37,175 nt of DNA from Frankiaceae bacterium (GCA_030840525.1 JAVEEI010000110.1:1-37175); one strand, 5' to 3'. Positions 8,309-17,875 are shown, counted from the first letter of the stretch. The notes: generated by a model from the letters alone, not told the origin. A program made the numbers and translations.

Positions 8309-11300
8309 ATGACTGTGCCCTCGTCACAACACCGGCTGCCCAAGGCGATCGCCGCCGTCGCCGTCCTCGCTCTCGCCGCCGTACCGGTGGTCGCGGGCGC
8401 GTCCACGACGTACCCGACCGCGCACGCGGGCCAGGACTACCGGTCGCTGCACATCAAGAACGGCAGCTGCGCCGGCACCCTCGACCCGGCGACGCAGCAC
8501 CCGGCCGGGAGCGACCTGCCGCCCGGCTTCCGGTGCAAGGACTCGCAGAAGCTCACCAGCTACGCGCCGCAGCCCGGCGACAACGACTACGACCCGAGCG
8601 TCGAGAACAACCCGCAGGAGCTGTTCGGGGTCAAGGGCTCCAGCACCAACCTCGCGTGGGAGGTGACGACCGGCCGCCCGGACACCGTCATCGCCGTCCT
8701 CGACTCCGGCATCGAGTACGACGACCCGCTCGTCGCGAACAAGATCGAGCTCAACCGCGGCGAGCTGCCGCCGCCGTGCCCGGCCGGCACCGCCGTCGCC
8801 GACTGCAACGGCACGTACGGCGACGCCGGCGCCACCTACGACACCAACAACGACGGCGTCCTGTCGGTCAGCGACTACACCGGCGACCCGCGCATCACCG
8901 CGGCGATCCCGGCCGCGGCGACCCGCGCGCTCAACCCCGAGGACCTCATCCGTACGTTCTCCGACGGCGTCGACCACGACGGCAACGGCTACAAGAACGA
9001 CATCGCCGGCTGGGACTTCTACCAGCACGACAACAACCCCGCGGACGACGTGCACTACGACCACGGCACCGGCGAGGCCAAGGACTCGACCGCCGAAGCC
9101 ACCGCCAACAGCATCAGCCAGTGCCCCAACTGCCGGGTGCTGCCGCTGCGCGTCGGCGACTCGTTCATCGCGGACGTCAACCACTTCGCCGCCGCCGTCG
9201 TGTACGCCACCGACAACCGGGTCGACGTCGTACAGGAGGCGCTCGGCACCCTCAACCACACGGCATTCGCGCAGAAGGCCGTCGACTACGCCTACCGGCA
9301 CGGCGTGCTGATCGTCGCGAGCGAAGCCGACGAGGAAGCGGGCCACCACAACTACCCGGCGGCGCTCAACCACACAATGGTCGTCAACTCGGTGACGCAG
9401 TACGCCAACCAGGACGTGCCCGGCACCGGCGTCAACGCGACGCTCGAGGCGCCGAAGAGCTACCTCGCCTTCAACGGCTGCACGAACTTCGGCGGCTACA
9501 CGTGGGTTTCGGTCGAGTCCAACTCGTGCTCCTCCGACGCGACCGGCCAGGCGAGCGGCATGGCCGGACTGCTCTACTCCGCCGCCGAGAACGCGGTCGA
9601 AAACGGCGTCATCAAGCCGGACGCGAGTGGCCGCCCGCTGTCGGCCGAGGAGGCCAAGCAGCTCTACCGCGTCGCCGCGCAGGACATCGACTTCTCCGAC
9701 CCGCAGCTGCCCGTCGGCCCCGCCAACAACTTCGCGACGACGCTGCCCGACACGGTGAAGTACGTCACCACCGGCGGCTGGGACCAGATCACCGGCTGGG
9801 GCCGGATCAACGCCGACAACCTGGTCCGCATGGTCGCGCACGGCGACATTCCGGCCGAGGCCGACATCACGTCGCCGAGCTGGTGGTCACCGCTCGGTAC
9901 GACGGGCACCGTGCCGCTCGTCGGCCGGGTCGCCGCGCCGCGCGCGTCGTCGTACACGTACGACGTCGAGGTCGCGCCGGGCGTGCAGCCGGCGCCGTTC
10001 CCCGCGACCGACACGTGGACGACGGTCGCGAACGGCAGCGGGACGCAGCCGAAGTCGGGCGTCCTCGCGACGCTCGACCTGGCCAAGATCCGCTCGCTCA
10101 TCGACGCCGCGGTGCCGGCGTACACCCCGGCCAACGACCCGACGTCGCCGGACCTGCCGGAGAAGGACGCGTTCCGGGTGCGCGTCGTCGTACACACCGC
10201 GGGCAAGCCCGACGCGATCGAGCAGCGCGAGTACTTCGACTCCGCCGACACGACGATGCTGAAGGGCTTCCCGAAGCCGCTCGGCGCCGACGCGACGAGC
10301 GTCGCGTTCGCCGACATCGACGGCGACGGCAAGGCGGAGATGGTGTTCGGCGACGGCAACGGCAACGTGCACGCGATGAAGGCCGACGGTCGCGAGGCCA
10401 CTGGCTTCCCGGTGCAGACCGAGGCGCTGTCGTGGCTGCCGTCGTCGGGACGCAACGGCTTCACTACCGGCGCCATCTCGGCGAACGTGCACGCGCCGCT
10501 GCTGCTCGGTAGCCCGCTCGTCAGCGACCTCAACCACGACGGGTACCCGGAGATCGCGGTCACCGACATCGAGGGCCAGCTGCACCTCTTCGACCACACC
10601 GGGCGCGAGGAGCCAGGGTTCCCGGTGCACACCGACCCGGCGTACTCGCACGACCCGGGCTGCGAGACGGCGATCGGGCCGACCTGCGATCACTACGTCG
10701 TGCACCACGTGCGCGACTACGTCAACACGGTCGACAAGGCGTTCGCGGCCATGCCGTCCGCGGGCGACCTCGACCCGTCGTACCCGGGCCTGGAGATCGT
10801 CGCCGGCGCGATGGACGGTCACATCTACGCGTGGCACGCCGACGGCACTCCGGTCGCGGGGTGGCCGGTGCTGCTGCGCGACCCGTCGAAGGTCGCGAGC
10901 GTCGACCCGGTCAGTCACCGCATCACGTTGAAGAGCGGCAACGACAAGGGCAACTCTTACTACGGCCGGCAGGTCATCACGACGCCGACGCTCGCCGACA
11001 TCAACGGCGACGGGAAGCTCGAAGTCGTCGTCAACGTCGACGAGGAGTACAAGGAGACGCCGAACTACAGCGTGCGCACGCCGACCGTCGACCTGCTCGG
11101 TCACTCCGGCGCGATCGGCGACGGCAACACCCGGACGTATGCGCTGTGGGCAGACGGCACTCGCCACCCGGGGACCGAGAAGGTGCCCGGGCTCGGTGAC
11201 AACGCGTACCTCGCGGGCTGGCCGGCGAGCATCGGCATGGTCGAGGCCGAGGTACTGCCGGACGTCGGCGCCGGCTCCAACGGCTCGCCCGTCGTCGGGC

Positions 11301-12487
11301 ACGTCATCGCCGGGTCGTCGACGCCGCAGATCGCGACCGCGTCCGTCGGCGGCCCGCCGTACCTGTTGAACCCGGACGGGAAGAGCACGTACGGCACCGA
11401 CCCGGAGGGCCACTCGATCACGATGGGCACCGAGGAGGGCCACGGCGCCGGCACCGACCTGCCGGCGGTCGCGTCGCTGGGCGGCGGTGTGCTCGGCAAG
11501 CTCGGCGGGGCCAACTCGCCGATGTCGTTCGCGATGGGCGCGACCGGCGTCAAGCGGCTGCTCGACATCATCCTGCCGGACCAGCAGCTCGGCGCCGAGG
11601 ACTACGTCGGCGCGTGGGACGGCACGACCGGGACGTTCGAGCCCGGCTTCCCGGCGCGGATGAACGACTTGCAGTTCTTCAACACCCCGGCGATCGCGGA
11701 CGTCGACGGCAGCGGCCTGCCGTCGGTGTTGCAGGGCTCGGCGGTGTACGACCTGCGCGGCTACAAGCTCGGCGGCGTCCCCGCGACCGGGTTCCCGAAG
11801 TTCACCGGCGGCTGGATCACGCAGACGCCTTCGGTCGGCGACGTGCTCGGCGACGGCGGGCTCGAGCTCGCGGTGCCGACCCGCGAGGGCAACCTGTTCG
11901 TCTGGAAGACCGGCGGCTCGGTCTGCGGCGACCTCGAGTGGCCGAAGTTCCAGCACGACCTGCGCAACACCGGCGACTACGACACCGACGCGACACCGCC
12001 GGGCGTGTTGCGCGACGCAGCTCTGACCGGCGGCACGGTTCGGCTGACGGCGAGCGGCGACAACGGCTACTGCTCGGGTACCGCGGCGCACTACGTGCTC
12101 ACGGTCGACGGCGTCCAGCACGTACTCGCGACCGCACCGGCGGCGGCCGGTACGGCGCAGGCGCTGGACGTGGCGGCGCTCGCGGCCGGCGCGGACGACG
12201 TCTCGCTGTCGGTCGAGGACGCGGCCGGCAACCTCTCGTACCCGGTCGTGCTGCGCGGCGGGCACAAGCACGGCAAGGGCGAGGATTCGCAGCCGGGCCA
12301 CGGCAGCGACGGCGACCACGGCGATGCGGCCGGGTCGGACGCGAGTGCCGCGGGCACGCCGACACCACCGTCGGCGCCGTCGTCGCTGAGCTCGCGGCTG
12401 GCGAGCTTCGCGGTCGACGCCGACCTCGCCGTACTCGCCGCGCTGGCGCTCGCCTTCGCGCGCGTCGCGGGGCGGGTGAACCGATGA
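8309..12487 (+). CDS. Subtilase-like (S8) protein with FG-GAP propeller repeats and C-terminal membrane anchor
   Basis: The product is 1392 aa. A signal peptide (residues about 10-30, AIAAVAVLALAAVPVVAGA) leads to a subtilisin-type domain (residues about 105-520). Asp132 lies in VIAVLDSGIEYDD and His252 in YDHGTGEA. The Ser416 region reads TGQASGMAGLL instead of GTSMA, and the oxyanion-Asn region reads VASEADEEAGHHNYPA instead of AAGN. Activity is therefore doubtful. Residues about 665-1215 carry at least five FG-GAP/VCBS-like repeats with D-x-D/N-x-D/S-G calcium loops (FADIDGDGKAEMVF, SDLNHDGYPEIAV, ADINGDGKLEVVV, ADVDGSGLPSV, GDVLGDGGLELAV). A His/Gly/Asp-rich linker and a final hydrophobic helix with a basic tail anchor it; no LAxTG or LPxTG sortase motif is seen. 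ATG 8309 is preferred over the upstream in-frame GTG 8228 because it puts the signal peptide at the N-terminus, though its SD is weak. Confidence 0.85.
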   Translation: MTVPSSQHRLPKAIAAVAVLALAAVPVVAGASTTYPTAHAGQDYRSLHIKNGSCAGTLDPATQHPAGSDLPPGFRCKDSQKLTSYAPQPGDNDYDPSVENNPQELFGVKGSSTNLAWEVTTGRPDTVIAVLDSGIEYDDPLVANKIELNRGELPPPCPAGTAVADCNGTYGDAGATYDTNNDGVLSVSDYTGDPRITAAIPAAATRALNPEDLIRTFSDGVDHDGNGYKNDIAGWDFYQHDNNPADDVHYDHGTGEAKDSTAEATANSISQCPNCRVLPLRVGDSFIADVNHFAAAVVYATDNRVDVVQEALGTLNHTAFAQKAVDYAYRHGVLIVASEADEEAGHHNYPAALNHTMVVNSVTQYANQDVPGTGVNATLEAPKSYLAFNGCTNFGGYTWVSVESNSCSSDATGQASGMAGLLYSAAENAVENGVIKPDASGRPLSAEEAKQLYRVAAQDIDFSDPQLPVGPANNFATTLPDTVKYVTTGGWDQITGWGRINADNLVRMVAHGDIPAEADITSPSWWSPLGTTGTVPLVGRVAAPRASSYTYDVEVAPGVQPAPFPATDTWTTVANGSGTQPKSGVLATLDLAKIRSLIDAAVPAYTPANDPTSPDLPEKDAFRVRVVVHTAGKPDAIEQREYFDSADTTMLKGFPKPLGADATSVAFADIDGDGKAEMVFGDGNGNVHAMKADGREATGFPVQTEALSWLPSSGRNGFTTGAISANVHAPLLLGSPLVSDLNHDGYPEIAVTDIEGQLHLFDHTGREEPGFPVHTDPAYSHDPGCETAIGPTCDHYVVHHVRDYVNTVDKAFAAMPSAGDLDPSYPGLEIVAGAMDGHIYAWHADGTPVAGWPVLLRDPSKVASVDPVSHRITLKSGNDKGNSYYGRQVITTPTLADINGDGKLEVVVNVDEEYKETPNYSVRTPTVDLLGHSGAIGDGNTRTYALWADGTRHPGTEKVPGLGDNAYLAGWPASIGMVEAEVLPDVGAGSNGSPVVGHVIAGSSTPQIATASVGGPPYLLNPDGKSTYGTDPEGHSITMGTEEGHGAGTDLPAVASLGGGVLGKLGGANSPMSFAMGATGVKRLLDIILPDQQLGAEDYVGAWDGTTGTFEPGFPARMNDLQFFNTPAIADVDGSGLPSVLQGSAVYDLRGYKLGGVPATGFPKFTGGWITQTPSVGDVLGDGGLELAVPTREGNLFVWKTGGSVCGDLEWPKFQHDLRNTGDYDTDATPPGVLRDAALTGGTVRLTASGDNGYCSGTAAHYVLTVDGVQHVLATAPAAAGTAQALDVAALAAGADDVSLSVEDAAGNLSYPVVLRGGHKHGKGEDSQPGHGSDGDHGDAAGSDASAAGTPTPPSAPSSLSSRLASFAVDADLAVLAALALAFARVAGRVNR

Positions 12488-14334
12488 CCCGGTTGCCGCG
12501 GCTCGCGCTCGTCCTCGCGGCGGCGCTCGCCGTACCGGGGGCGATGGTGTCGTCGACGCACGCGTCGCCTGTCGCCGCGGGCGGGTGGCGCGTCGGCGCC
12601 GCGATGGTCGACATCACGCCGCCGGCGTACGCCGCCGCGGACGATGCGCGCGACTTCCCGTCGTGCCCGACATCGGTGTTCAACGGGGCACGCGCGTTCG
12701 ACTTCGAGGAGCCGTACGTCGACCAGAACGGCAACGGCGTGTACGACTTCGGCGAGCCGTACTGCGACGCCAACGCGAACGCGCGCTGGGATGGCATCTT
12801 CATCTCCGGCGGGGTCGGCGAAGTCGCGACGACGGTGCACGACCATCTCTATGCGCGGGCGTTCGCGGTCGCGCACGGCACGCGTTCCGCCGTCGTCGCG
12901 TCGGTGACGGCGCAGGGCTTGTTCAAGAACTACGTCGACGACATGCGCGCGAAGGCACTCGCGCAACGGCCGCAGATCGGCGGCATCGTCGTCACGGCGA
13001 ACCACAACGAGTCGTCGCCTGACACGGTCGGCATCTACGGCGCGCCGTCGCTCGGCGGGGCCGCCGGCGGCCGCAGCGGCATCGACGACTACTACATGGA
13101 CTTCCTCGACAAGCAGGTCGCGCGCGCCGTGGTTTCGGCGTACGACGACCTGCACGCGGGTGCGCTGCGGGTCGGCGAGACGACGGTGCCGTCCGGGTTG
13201 TCCATCCGTCTGTCCAACAACTTCCCGACGACCGACGACACCGGCAAGGGCGTCGCGACGGACCCGTACGTGCGGGTGCTGCAGGCGACGGACTCGCGCG
13301 GCGTCGTGTTCACGGTGATGAACCTCGCCGCGCACAACCAGGAGATCGGTCACGGCGACAACCCGGGCCAGCTGTCGGAGGACTGGCCGGGGTACTTCGA
13401 GCGCCGGCTCGACGCGACGGTCGGCGGGACCAGCATCTTCCTGGTCGGCGACAACGGCTCGATCGAGGACCCCGCTGCCGATCACGACGGCACTTATGCG
13501 GAGGCTTCGTCGAGCGGTGCCGGGTTCGCCGACTTGGTTGCGTCGCTCGTTCCGTCGCTGTCTTCGCTGAAGCCGGGCGACGTGTCGCTGCGGACCGCGA
13601 CGTTCGACGTACCGCTGCAGAACAACCTGTTCGTCGCGGCAGTCGGGGCGGGTTTGTTCGGCAAGCGGACGGTTGACCCCGCGGGTGCTGTTTCGACGGA
13701 CGGGCCGGTCGAGCTGCAGACCGAGACTGGCGTGCTCGACCTCGGGCCGCAGCTGCAGATGCTGCTGTATCCGGGTGAGACGTTCCCGGCGTTGGCGGTC
13801 GGGTCGCACTGGGGTATCGAGGACGCGCCGTGCGCCGACCGCGCCAACCCGCCGGTGCCGACGTGGCACGCGGGCGCGACGTGGCGGTTCGAGGTCGGCC
13901 TCGCCGACGACATGCTCGGATATCTGTTGCCGCCGTGGGCGTTCGCGACCACGCCCGGTACGACGCAGTCGACGTGCACGACCGACCAGAACGACAAGGA
14001 CTCGCTGGGCCATCAGCACAAGCTGGAAGACGAGTCGGTCGGCTGGACGGCTGCGGGCTCGGTGGCTAGTCAGTTGGCGGGCTTGCTCGACAGTGACCCG
14101 TCGGCCGCCGGGGCCGGTGTGGTCCGGGCCGGGCGCTACCTGCTGTCGAGCGGGTCGCTGTCTCCGTCACCGGCGGGTGCCGTGGGGGTCCGGTTGGCGG
14201 ACGGGACGGTGCTGACGCGCGGCAGCTTCGTGGACTTCGACGGGGTGGCGCAGCCCAACGGCCCGAACCAGTGGACCGCCGGCTTCCGGACGGGCCACAC
14301 GACCTACTACGTCGACGTGTATCCGGCCGCGTGA
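12484..14334 (+). CDS. Secreted neutral/alkaline ceramidase-like protein
   Basis: The product is 616 aa. A signal peptide (residues 1-28) is followed by WRVGAAMVDITPP, the opening typical of the neutral/alkaline non-lysosomal ceramidase N-terminal domain. That family is zinc-dependent and cleaves the amide bond of ceramides. VVTANHNESSPDTVG, around His174, matches the position of the family's metal-site NHTHxxPDT-like motif. YGAPSLGG and NLAAHNQEIG with GDNGSIED further on also fit. An insertion at residues 80-105 has two calcium-loop-like units (DQNGNGVYDFGEP and DANANARWDG). ATG 12484 overlaps the stop of the subtilase-like gene (ATGA), so the two are probably translated together. The substrate may not be ceramide; the family contains many uncharacterised members. 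Confidence 0.6.
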   Translation: MTRLPRLALVLAAALAVPGAMVSSTHASPVAAGGWRVGAAMVDITPPAYAAADDARDFPSCPTSVFNGARAFDFEEPYVDQNGNGVYDFGEPYCDANANARWDGIFISGGVGEVATTVHDHLYARAFAVAHGTRSAVVASVTAQGLFKNYVDDMRAKALAQRPQIGGIVVTANHNESSPDTVGIYGAPSLGGAAGGRSGIDDYYMDFLDKQVARAVVSAYDDLHAGALRVGETTVPSGLSIRLSNNFPTTDDTGKGVATDPYVRVLQATDSRGVVFTVMNLAAHNQEIGHGDNPGQLSEDWPGYFERRLDATVGGTSIFLVGDNGSIEDPAADHDGTYAEASSSGAGFADLVASLVPSLSSLKPGDVSLRTATFDVPLQNNLFVAAVGAGLFGKRTVDPAGAVSTDGPVELQTETGVLDLGPQLQMLLYPGETFPALAVGSHWGIEDAPCADRANPPVPTWHAGATWRFEVGLADDMLGYLLPPWAFATTPGTTQSTCTTDQNDKDSLGHQHKLEDESVGWTAAGSVASQLAGLLDSDPSAAGAGVVRAGRYLLSSGSLSPSPAGAVGVRLADGTVLTRGSFVDFDGVAQPNGPNQWTAGFRTGHTTYYVDVYPAA

Positions 14335-14536
14335 CCGTGACTGTCGCCGCCGACGATTCGGGATGAATGGCGTCTGTCGCAGACTGCCGCCCCGACCCGG
14401 CGGTCGCGCTGACTCGGCGAAACAAGCGGTGCCATCAGCGTTGCCTTCATCGGCATGACGACGCAAGTTAGGTGCCACTCGGCGCACCCTCGCGGGTGCG
14501 TTCGTGACACGTCGCCGCCATGACGTACAACGGCTG

Positions 14537-15739
14537 CTATGGAGAGGCTGCGGCCGAGCTGGGTCCGACAGCTACGTGCTTAGCGATTGCCGCGACCCTT
14601 TGCAACAGCAATGTCGGCACAGAGGTCAGGTCAAGGGCATGCCGCGTGATTGTGACGTCAGCGTTCGCTATTCGGACGGTTGTCGTCTGCTGGTGACCCT
14701 CCGCATAGACGAGGTGTCCGGAGTTCAACTTGAGCGCGGTGCAATACGCAAGGAGCTGATAGAGGTCGACGTGGGGAAAGCCGCTCGGTGTCTCCTGCTT
14801 GTACTTGGCATCGAGGACCGAGAGAGGCTCGCCCGCCTTGCCATAACGCACGAGATCGGGACGCAACCTCACTGTGCGAAAGTCGTCGAGCGCATGGCGC
14901 CGATCCTGCGACACGCATCGTCCGCCGTAAGGGGCTAGTGCCTCCGTCAGCGCGGCGCAAACAAATTCCTCGAACAACGTGTTCATGTTGATCAGAAATC
15001 CACTCGCGCGCGTTCCAGCGTGCAGCACATCCACAGAGCGTGCTCTGAGAATCATGCGAGCGAGGGACAGCGCCGGCTGGTAGCGAGCATTGAGCCTGGT
15101 TGCCCGGAGTTCCGGCAACGGTTCGCCCGGAACGAGCCTTCGTGCCTCCCCGAGTCGCGCCAAGAGGTGGCGCAAACGCCGCATCGCGACTGGGTGAACA
15201 TGGGACATCCGCAGCAAGCGCTCGGTGGCCGCACGCAGTAGCTGGTTCTCGGGAATGTCTACGTCGTATTCGTCGAACCTCAACTCGAGTGGCACGGGTA
15301 GGCCAGCATGACGCCGCAACTGATCTACTTCGCGTAGGCGTCCACGCAGCACCAATTGAGCGGATTCCTCTGTTCGGTATCCCTGAAGGAGGCCTTGCTC
15401 CAGACTTCGTTCGGCGGCTCGTGCGAAGACGTGCGCCATCGCCGGCCAGAGTTCGTCTTGGTCGTCGAGGGGGGCCGGATCGTCCCGCCACACTTTAGGA
15501 TTCGCTGCGTAGCCGAGCATGAAGATCATCCGCGCGATAGGAATCCTCGGCCGAATTCGCACAGTCACGTCATTGACGGAAAGGACGCCGACTTCAGCAC
15601 CCGCCGTGAGCATCCACGACGCGCCGTCCCAACCACGCGTCACACTGACTGCTCGCGTGGCTGCTAGTGCTTCTGCGTCGGCAACGGACAACCCCGAGCA
15701 CTCGACCGTGGCATAAGCCTCGACCGTGACGGACGTCAT
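14537..15739 (-). CDS. mcrC: McrC-family nuclease subunit of a type IV McrBC restriction system
   Basis: The product is 400 aa. McrC is the nuclease partner of the GTPase McrB; together they cut DNA carrying modified cytosines. The C-terminal half shows the PD-(D/E)xK nuclease core: Asp295 in RPDLV, then Asp310 and Lys312 in LSVLDAKYK, followed by YQLLAYC. The first half has VRIRPRIPIARMIFMLGYA and the LRGRLREVDQLRRH region typical of McrC/LlaJI-type proteins. Its ATG overlaps the stop of the AAA+ gene by four bases (ATGA). GC is lower than in surrounding genes, suggesting acquisition. The stop is convergent with the ceramidase-like gene, leaving 202 nt in which I see no gene or strong terminator. 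Confidence 0.9.
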   Translation of the reverse strand: MTSVTVEAYATVECSGLSVADAEALAATRAVSVTRGWDGASWMLTAGAEVGVLSVNDVTVRIRPRIPIARMIFMLGYAANPKVWRDDPAPLDDQDELWPAMAHVFARAAERSLEQGLLQGYRTEESAQLVLRGRLREVDQLRRHAGLPVPLELRFDEYDVDIPENQLLRAATERLLRMSHVHPVAMRRLRHLLARLGEARRLVPGEPLPELRATRLNARYQPALSLARMILRARSVDVLHAGTRASGFLINMNTLFEEFVCAALTEALAPYGGRCVSQDRRHALDDFRTVRLRPDLVRYGKAGEPLSVLDAKYKQETPSGFPHVDLYQLLAYCTALKLNSGHLVYAEGHQQTTTVRIANADVTITRHALDLTSVPTLLLQRVAAIAKHVAVGPSSAAASP

Positions 15740-17607
15740 GTAGTGGGTTCTTGATTAGTAGAGGGCGCCGCCGGCTGATCCAACGCTTCTCGTTCGCTCA
15801 GGTTCTTGGAGAGGACCTTCCGGAGAGCTGCGAGCCCGAACTCCGCCTCGATGTCTCGGCCTTCGCCGAAGTAATGCTCGGCGAGTAAAGGCACGATGGC
15901 GGTCCTCCAAATCCGCTCCAAGCCACCCGGGTTTCGAAGAGCGTGGCTCATCAAATACGACGGACCGATCGCAAAATCAGGATCATCGATCGCGTCGTTC
16001 AAAGCCACGAGCAGTTCGGCCGGCTCAGTGGGAAGATCTCGACTAGCTAGCCACTGCGGGAGGACGCTACGCACAGGCTCGGCAGTCGGAAAGAGCGACT
16101 GGAAGTAAAACCGCCGGCGCATCGCTGCATCCACCAGTGCAATCGAACGGTCGGCGGTGTTCATCGTTCCGATGAGGAACAGGTTTCGAGGCAGCGAGAA
16201 CGCTTCGTCGGAGTACTGCAGATTCACGGACTGCCCACGGTATTCGAGTAGGAAGTAGAGCTCGCCGAATACTTTGGCAAGGTTCGCGCGGTTGATCTCG
16301 TCAATGATCAGCACGAACGGCTTCCCGGGGTTCTTCTTGGCTAATGTGGCCATTCGCCGAAGAGGACCGTGAACCAATTCGAACGTAACCGCCCCGGAGC
16401 CGTCCTGGCTAAGTCGCGGTCGCAACCCTTCGAAGAAGTCCTCATATGCGTACGAGGGATGGAACTGGACGACTTCGTATTCGCCGCCGCCACCCTCGAC
16501 GAGGGCCTTGCAGAGTTCCTGCGCGAGGAACGTCTTTCCCGTGCCCGGTGGTCCATACAGGACGATCTGACGCTTCTCATTCAGGAGCTCGACCGTCTCG
16601 CGAAGCCAATCCAGTGGAAAGAACAACTGCTCCGCTAGCAGCGTGTCTGGCGCGGGTAGCGCGATATCTATGTCGCTAGCGGTTCCGGCGACCTCCTCGA
16701 CAGCATCAAGTTCCACTCCTCCCAGGCGGGCGAATTCGGGGAGTGATTGGGTGAGGTCACTGACCGTCAACTGGCCGCGCAGTCTGTCCGCTGCGTCGCT
16801 TGAGAGCGCCCCCCTTGCGAACGGTGAATCTGTGTTAGCCCACTTCACGGCCCGGCGCCGGTTAGTCAATAGCTCGTTCGGAACGTATGTCGGGTCCCCA
16901 GTGACGACGCCTACATACACGTTGTTGCCGTCCACCGTGACAACGACATCGTCGACGTCCATGTCATTGATGAACCGGTTGAGGATTCCGACGTAGAGTC
17001 CCTGCGCAATCGCGGTCGCTTCGGGGGCGGATTCGCTGACGTGTTTTGCGATGACGGCCTTCGCCGTTCCTCGCGCGATGTCCGGCACATCAGCCGTGAT
17101 CGAACAATAGCCTTGGCTGAACCACAGCGGCAGCACATTCGTGCCGTCGACATTCGCGCCGCGCACCAGCCAGGCGCGTCGCAGGCGAGACGTGGATTTG
17201 GCCAAGGCGGCAGCCTCAACATCCGCGGCTGCTTCTTGGGCGTCATAGTTGCTAGCGTCGGCGGCTTTCCATGCTGCGTATTTCTCGATCGCTGTCTTCT
17301 CGAACTGCTCCGGATCGTCCAACTGCAGGTACGCCTGCCGTCCGTCGTCCGTAAGCCGCCAGACGCCCTTCTCCTTCATCAGCCACCCAGCCTTGACCGA
17401 GGTGATCGTCGCGAATCGCAGCATCTTTGGGTACCGTCGCTGACCGGGCTGACTTGGATAGTCCTCGTTCTCAAACGCGGTAGCGGGACACAGTTCCTCC
17501 GCTCGCTCGGTGACCTCCTTGACCGCCAAACCACCGGGTTCATCCATCAGAACCTGAAAGACCGCCCGCTGCAGCTCGCCGATGCGCCTACGTGTGATCT
17601 CAGCCAT
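15736..17607 (-). CDS. mcrB: McrB-type AAA+ GTPase with N-terminal Mrr_N-like winged helix
   Basis: The product is 623 aa. The motor half carries GPPGTGKT (Walker A, Lys358), VLIIDEINRANLAKVFGEL (Walker B and the McrB-type NRAN), and MNTADRSIALVDAAMRRRF (the McrB signature plus arginine residues). These belong to the McrB GTPase branch of AAA+. The N-terminus (residues 1-95: RRIGELQRAVFQVLMDEPGG and GWLMKEKGVWRLTDDGRQAY) resembles the winged-helix Mrr N-terminal domain. Residues about 130-270 may be the modified-base reader; I do not recognise the fold. AAAGG precedes ATG 17607. It forms an operon with mcrC, and its 5' end lies 168 nt from the tRNA-Leu 3' end. A sample line within it (16141-16200) is 55% GC by hand count, against 75% in a sample line of pknA. 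Confidence 0.9.
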   Translation of the reverse strand: MAEITRRRIGELQRAVFQVLMDEPGGLAVKEVTERAEELCPATAFENEDYPSQPGQRRYPKMLRFATITSVKAGWLMKEKGVWRLTDDGRQAYLQLDDPEQFEKTAIEKYAAWKAADASNYDAQEAAADVEAAALAKSTSRLRRAWLVRGANVDGTNVLPLWFSQGYCSITADVPDIARGTAKAVIAKHVSESAPEATAIAQGLYVGILNRFINDMDVDDVVVTVDGNNVYVGVVTGDPTYVPNELLTNRRRAVKWANTDSPFARGALSSDAADRLRGQLTVSDLTQSLPEFARLGGVELDAVEEVAGTASDIDIALPAPDTLLAEQLFFPLDWLRETVELLNEKRQIVLYGPPGTGKTFLAQELCKALVEGGGGEYEVVQFHPSYAYEDFFEGLRPRLSQDGSGAVTFELVHGPLRRMATLAKKNPGKPFVLIIDEINRANLAKVFGELYFLLEYRGQSVNLQYSDEAFSLPRNLFLIGTMNTADRSIALVDAAMRRRFYFQSLFPTAEPVRSVLPQWLASRDLPTEPAELLVALNDAIDDPDFAIGPSYLMSHALRNPGGLERIWRTAIVPLLAEHYFGEGRDIEAEFGLAALRKVLSKNLSEREALDQPAAPSTNQEPTT

Positions 17608-17775
17608 GGGAACTCGCCTTTCAGGGCTTAGTCATCTGGCCCCGACTCTAGGCATCCGCTCGGCCGATGGCCTGTGACCCGAACCCTGTGGCCGCCCAGG
17701 CGTCCGCCACCGGGGACCGCAACGCTGCCGCTCGACGACGGCCGCCGTAGGGCCACTCCAAGATCGCCTGATGGT

Positions 17776-17862
17776 TGGTGGGCGAGGGGGGAGTTGAACC
17801 CCCACGTCCTTTCGGACACACGGACCTGAACCGTGCGCGTCTGCCTATTCCGCCACTCGCCC
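17776..17862 (-). tRNA. tRNA-Leu(CAG)
   Basis: Acceptor arms GGGCGAG and CTCGCCC pair fully. The anticodon stem CACGG/CCGTG holds loop TTCAGGT with anticodon CAG. A long variable arm (TGTCCGAAAGGACG) and the TTCAACT T-loop complete a class II tRNA. CCA is encoded (17778-17776). The 3' end faces the McrBC module. Confidence 0.95.
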
Positions 17863-17875
17863 GAGAGGCCCGACC

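Noticed and set aside
9887-12319. 810-codon minus-strand open frame across the subtilase-like gene
   Set aside because: Low-complexity Arg/Val/Asp composition with no motif; shadow of the FG-GAP-coding plus frame.
12310-12487. Sortase signal at the C-terminus of the subtilase-like protein
   Set aside because: There is a hydrophobic helix and basic tail but no LPxTG or LAxTG before it.
14335-14536. Terminator or attachment site between the ceramidase-like gene and mcrC
   Set aside because: Only a 5-bp stem (GTCTG-TCG-CAGAC) is visible, and no copy of the tRNA-Leu 3' end was found.
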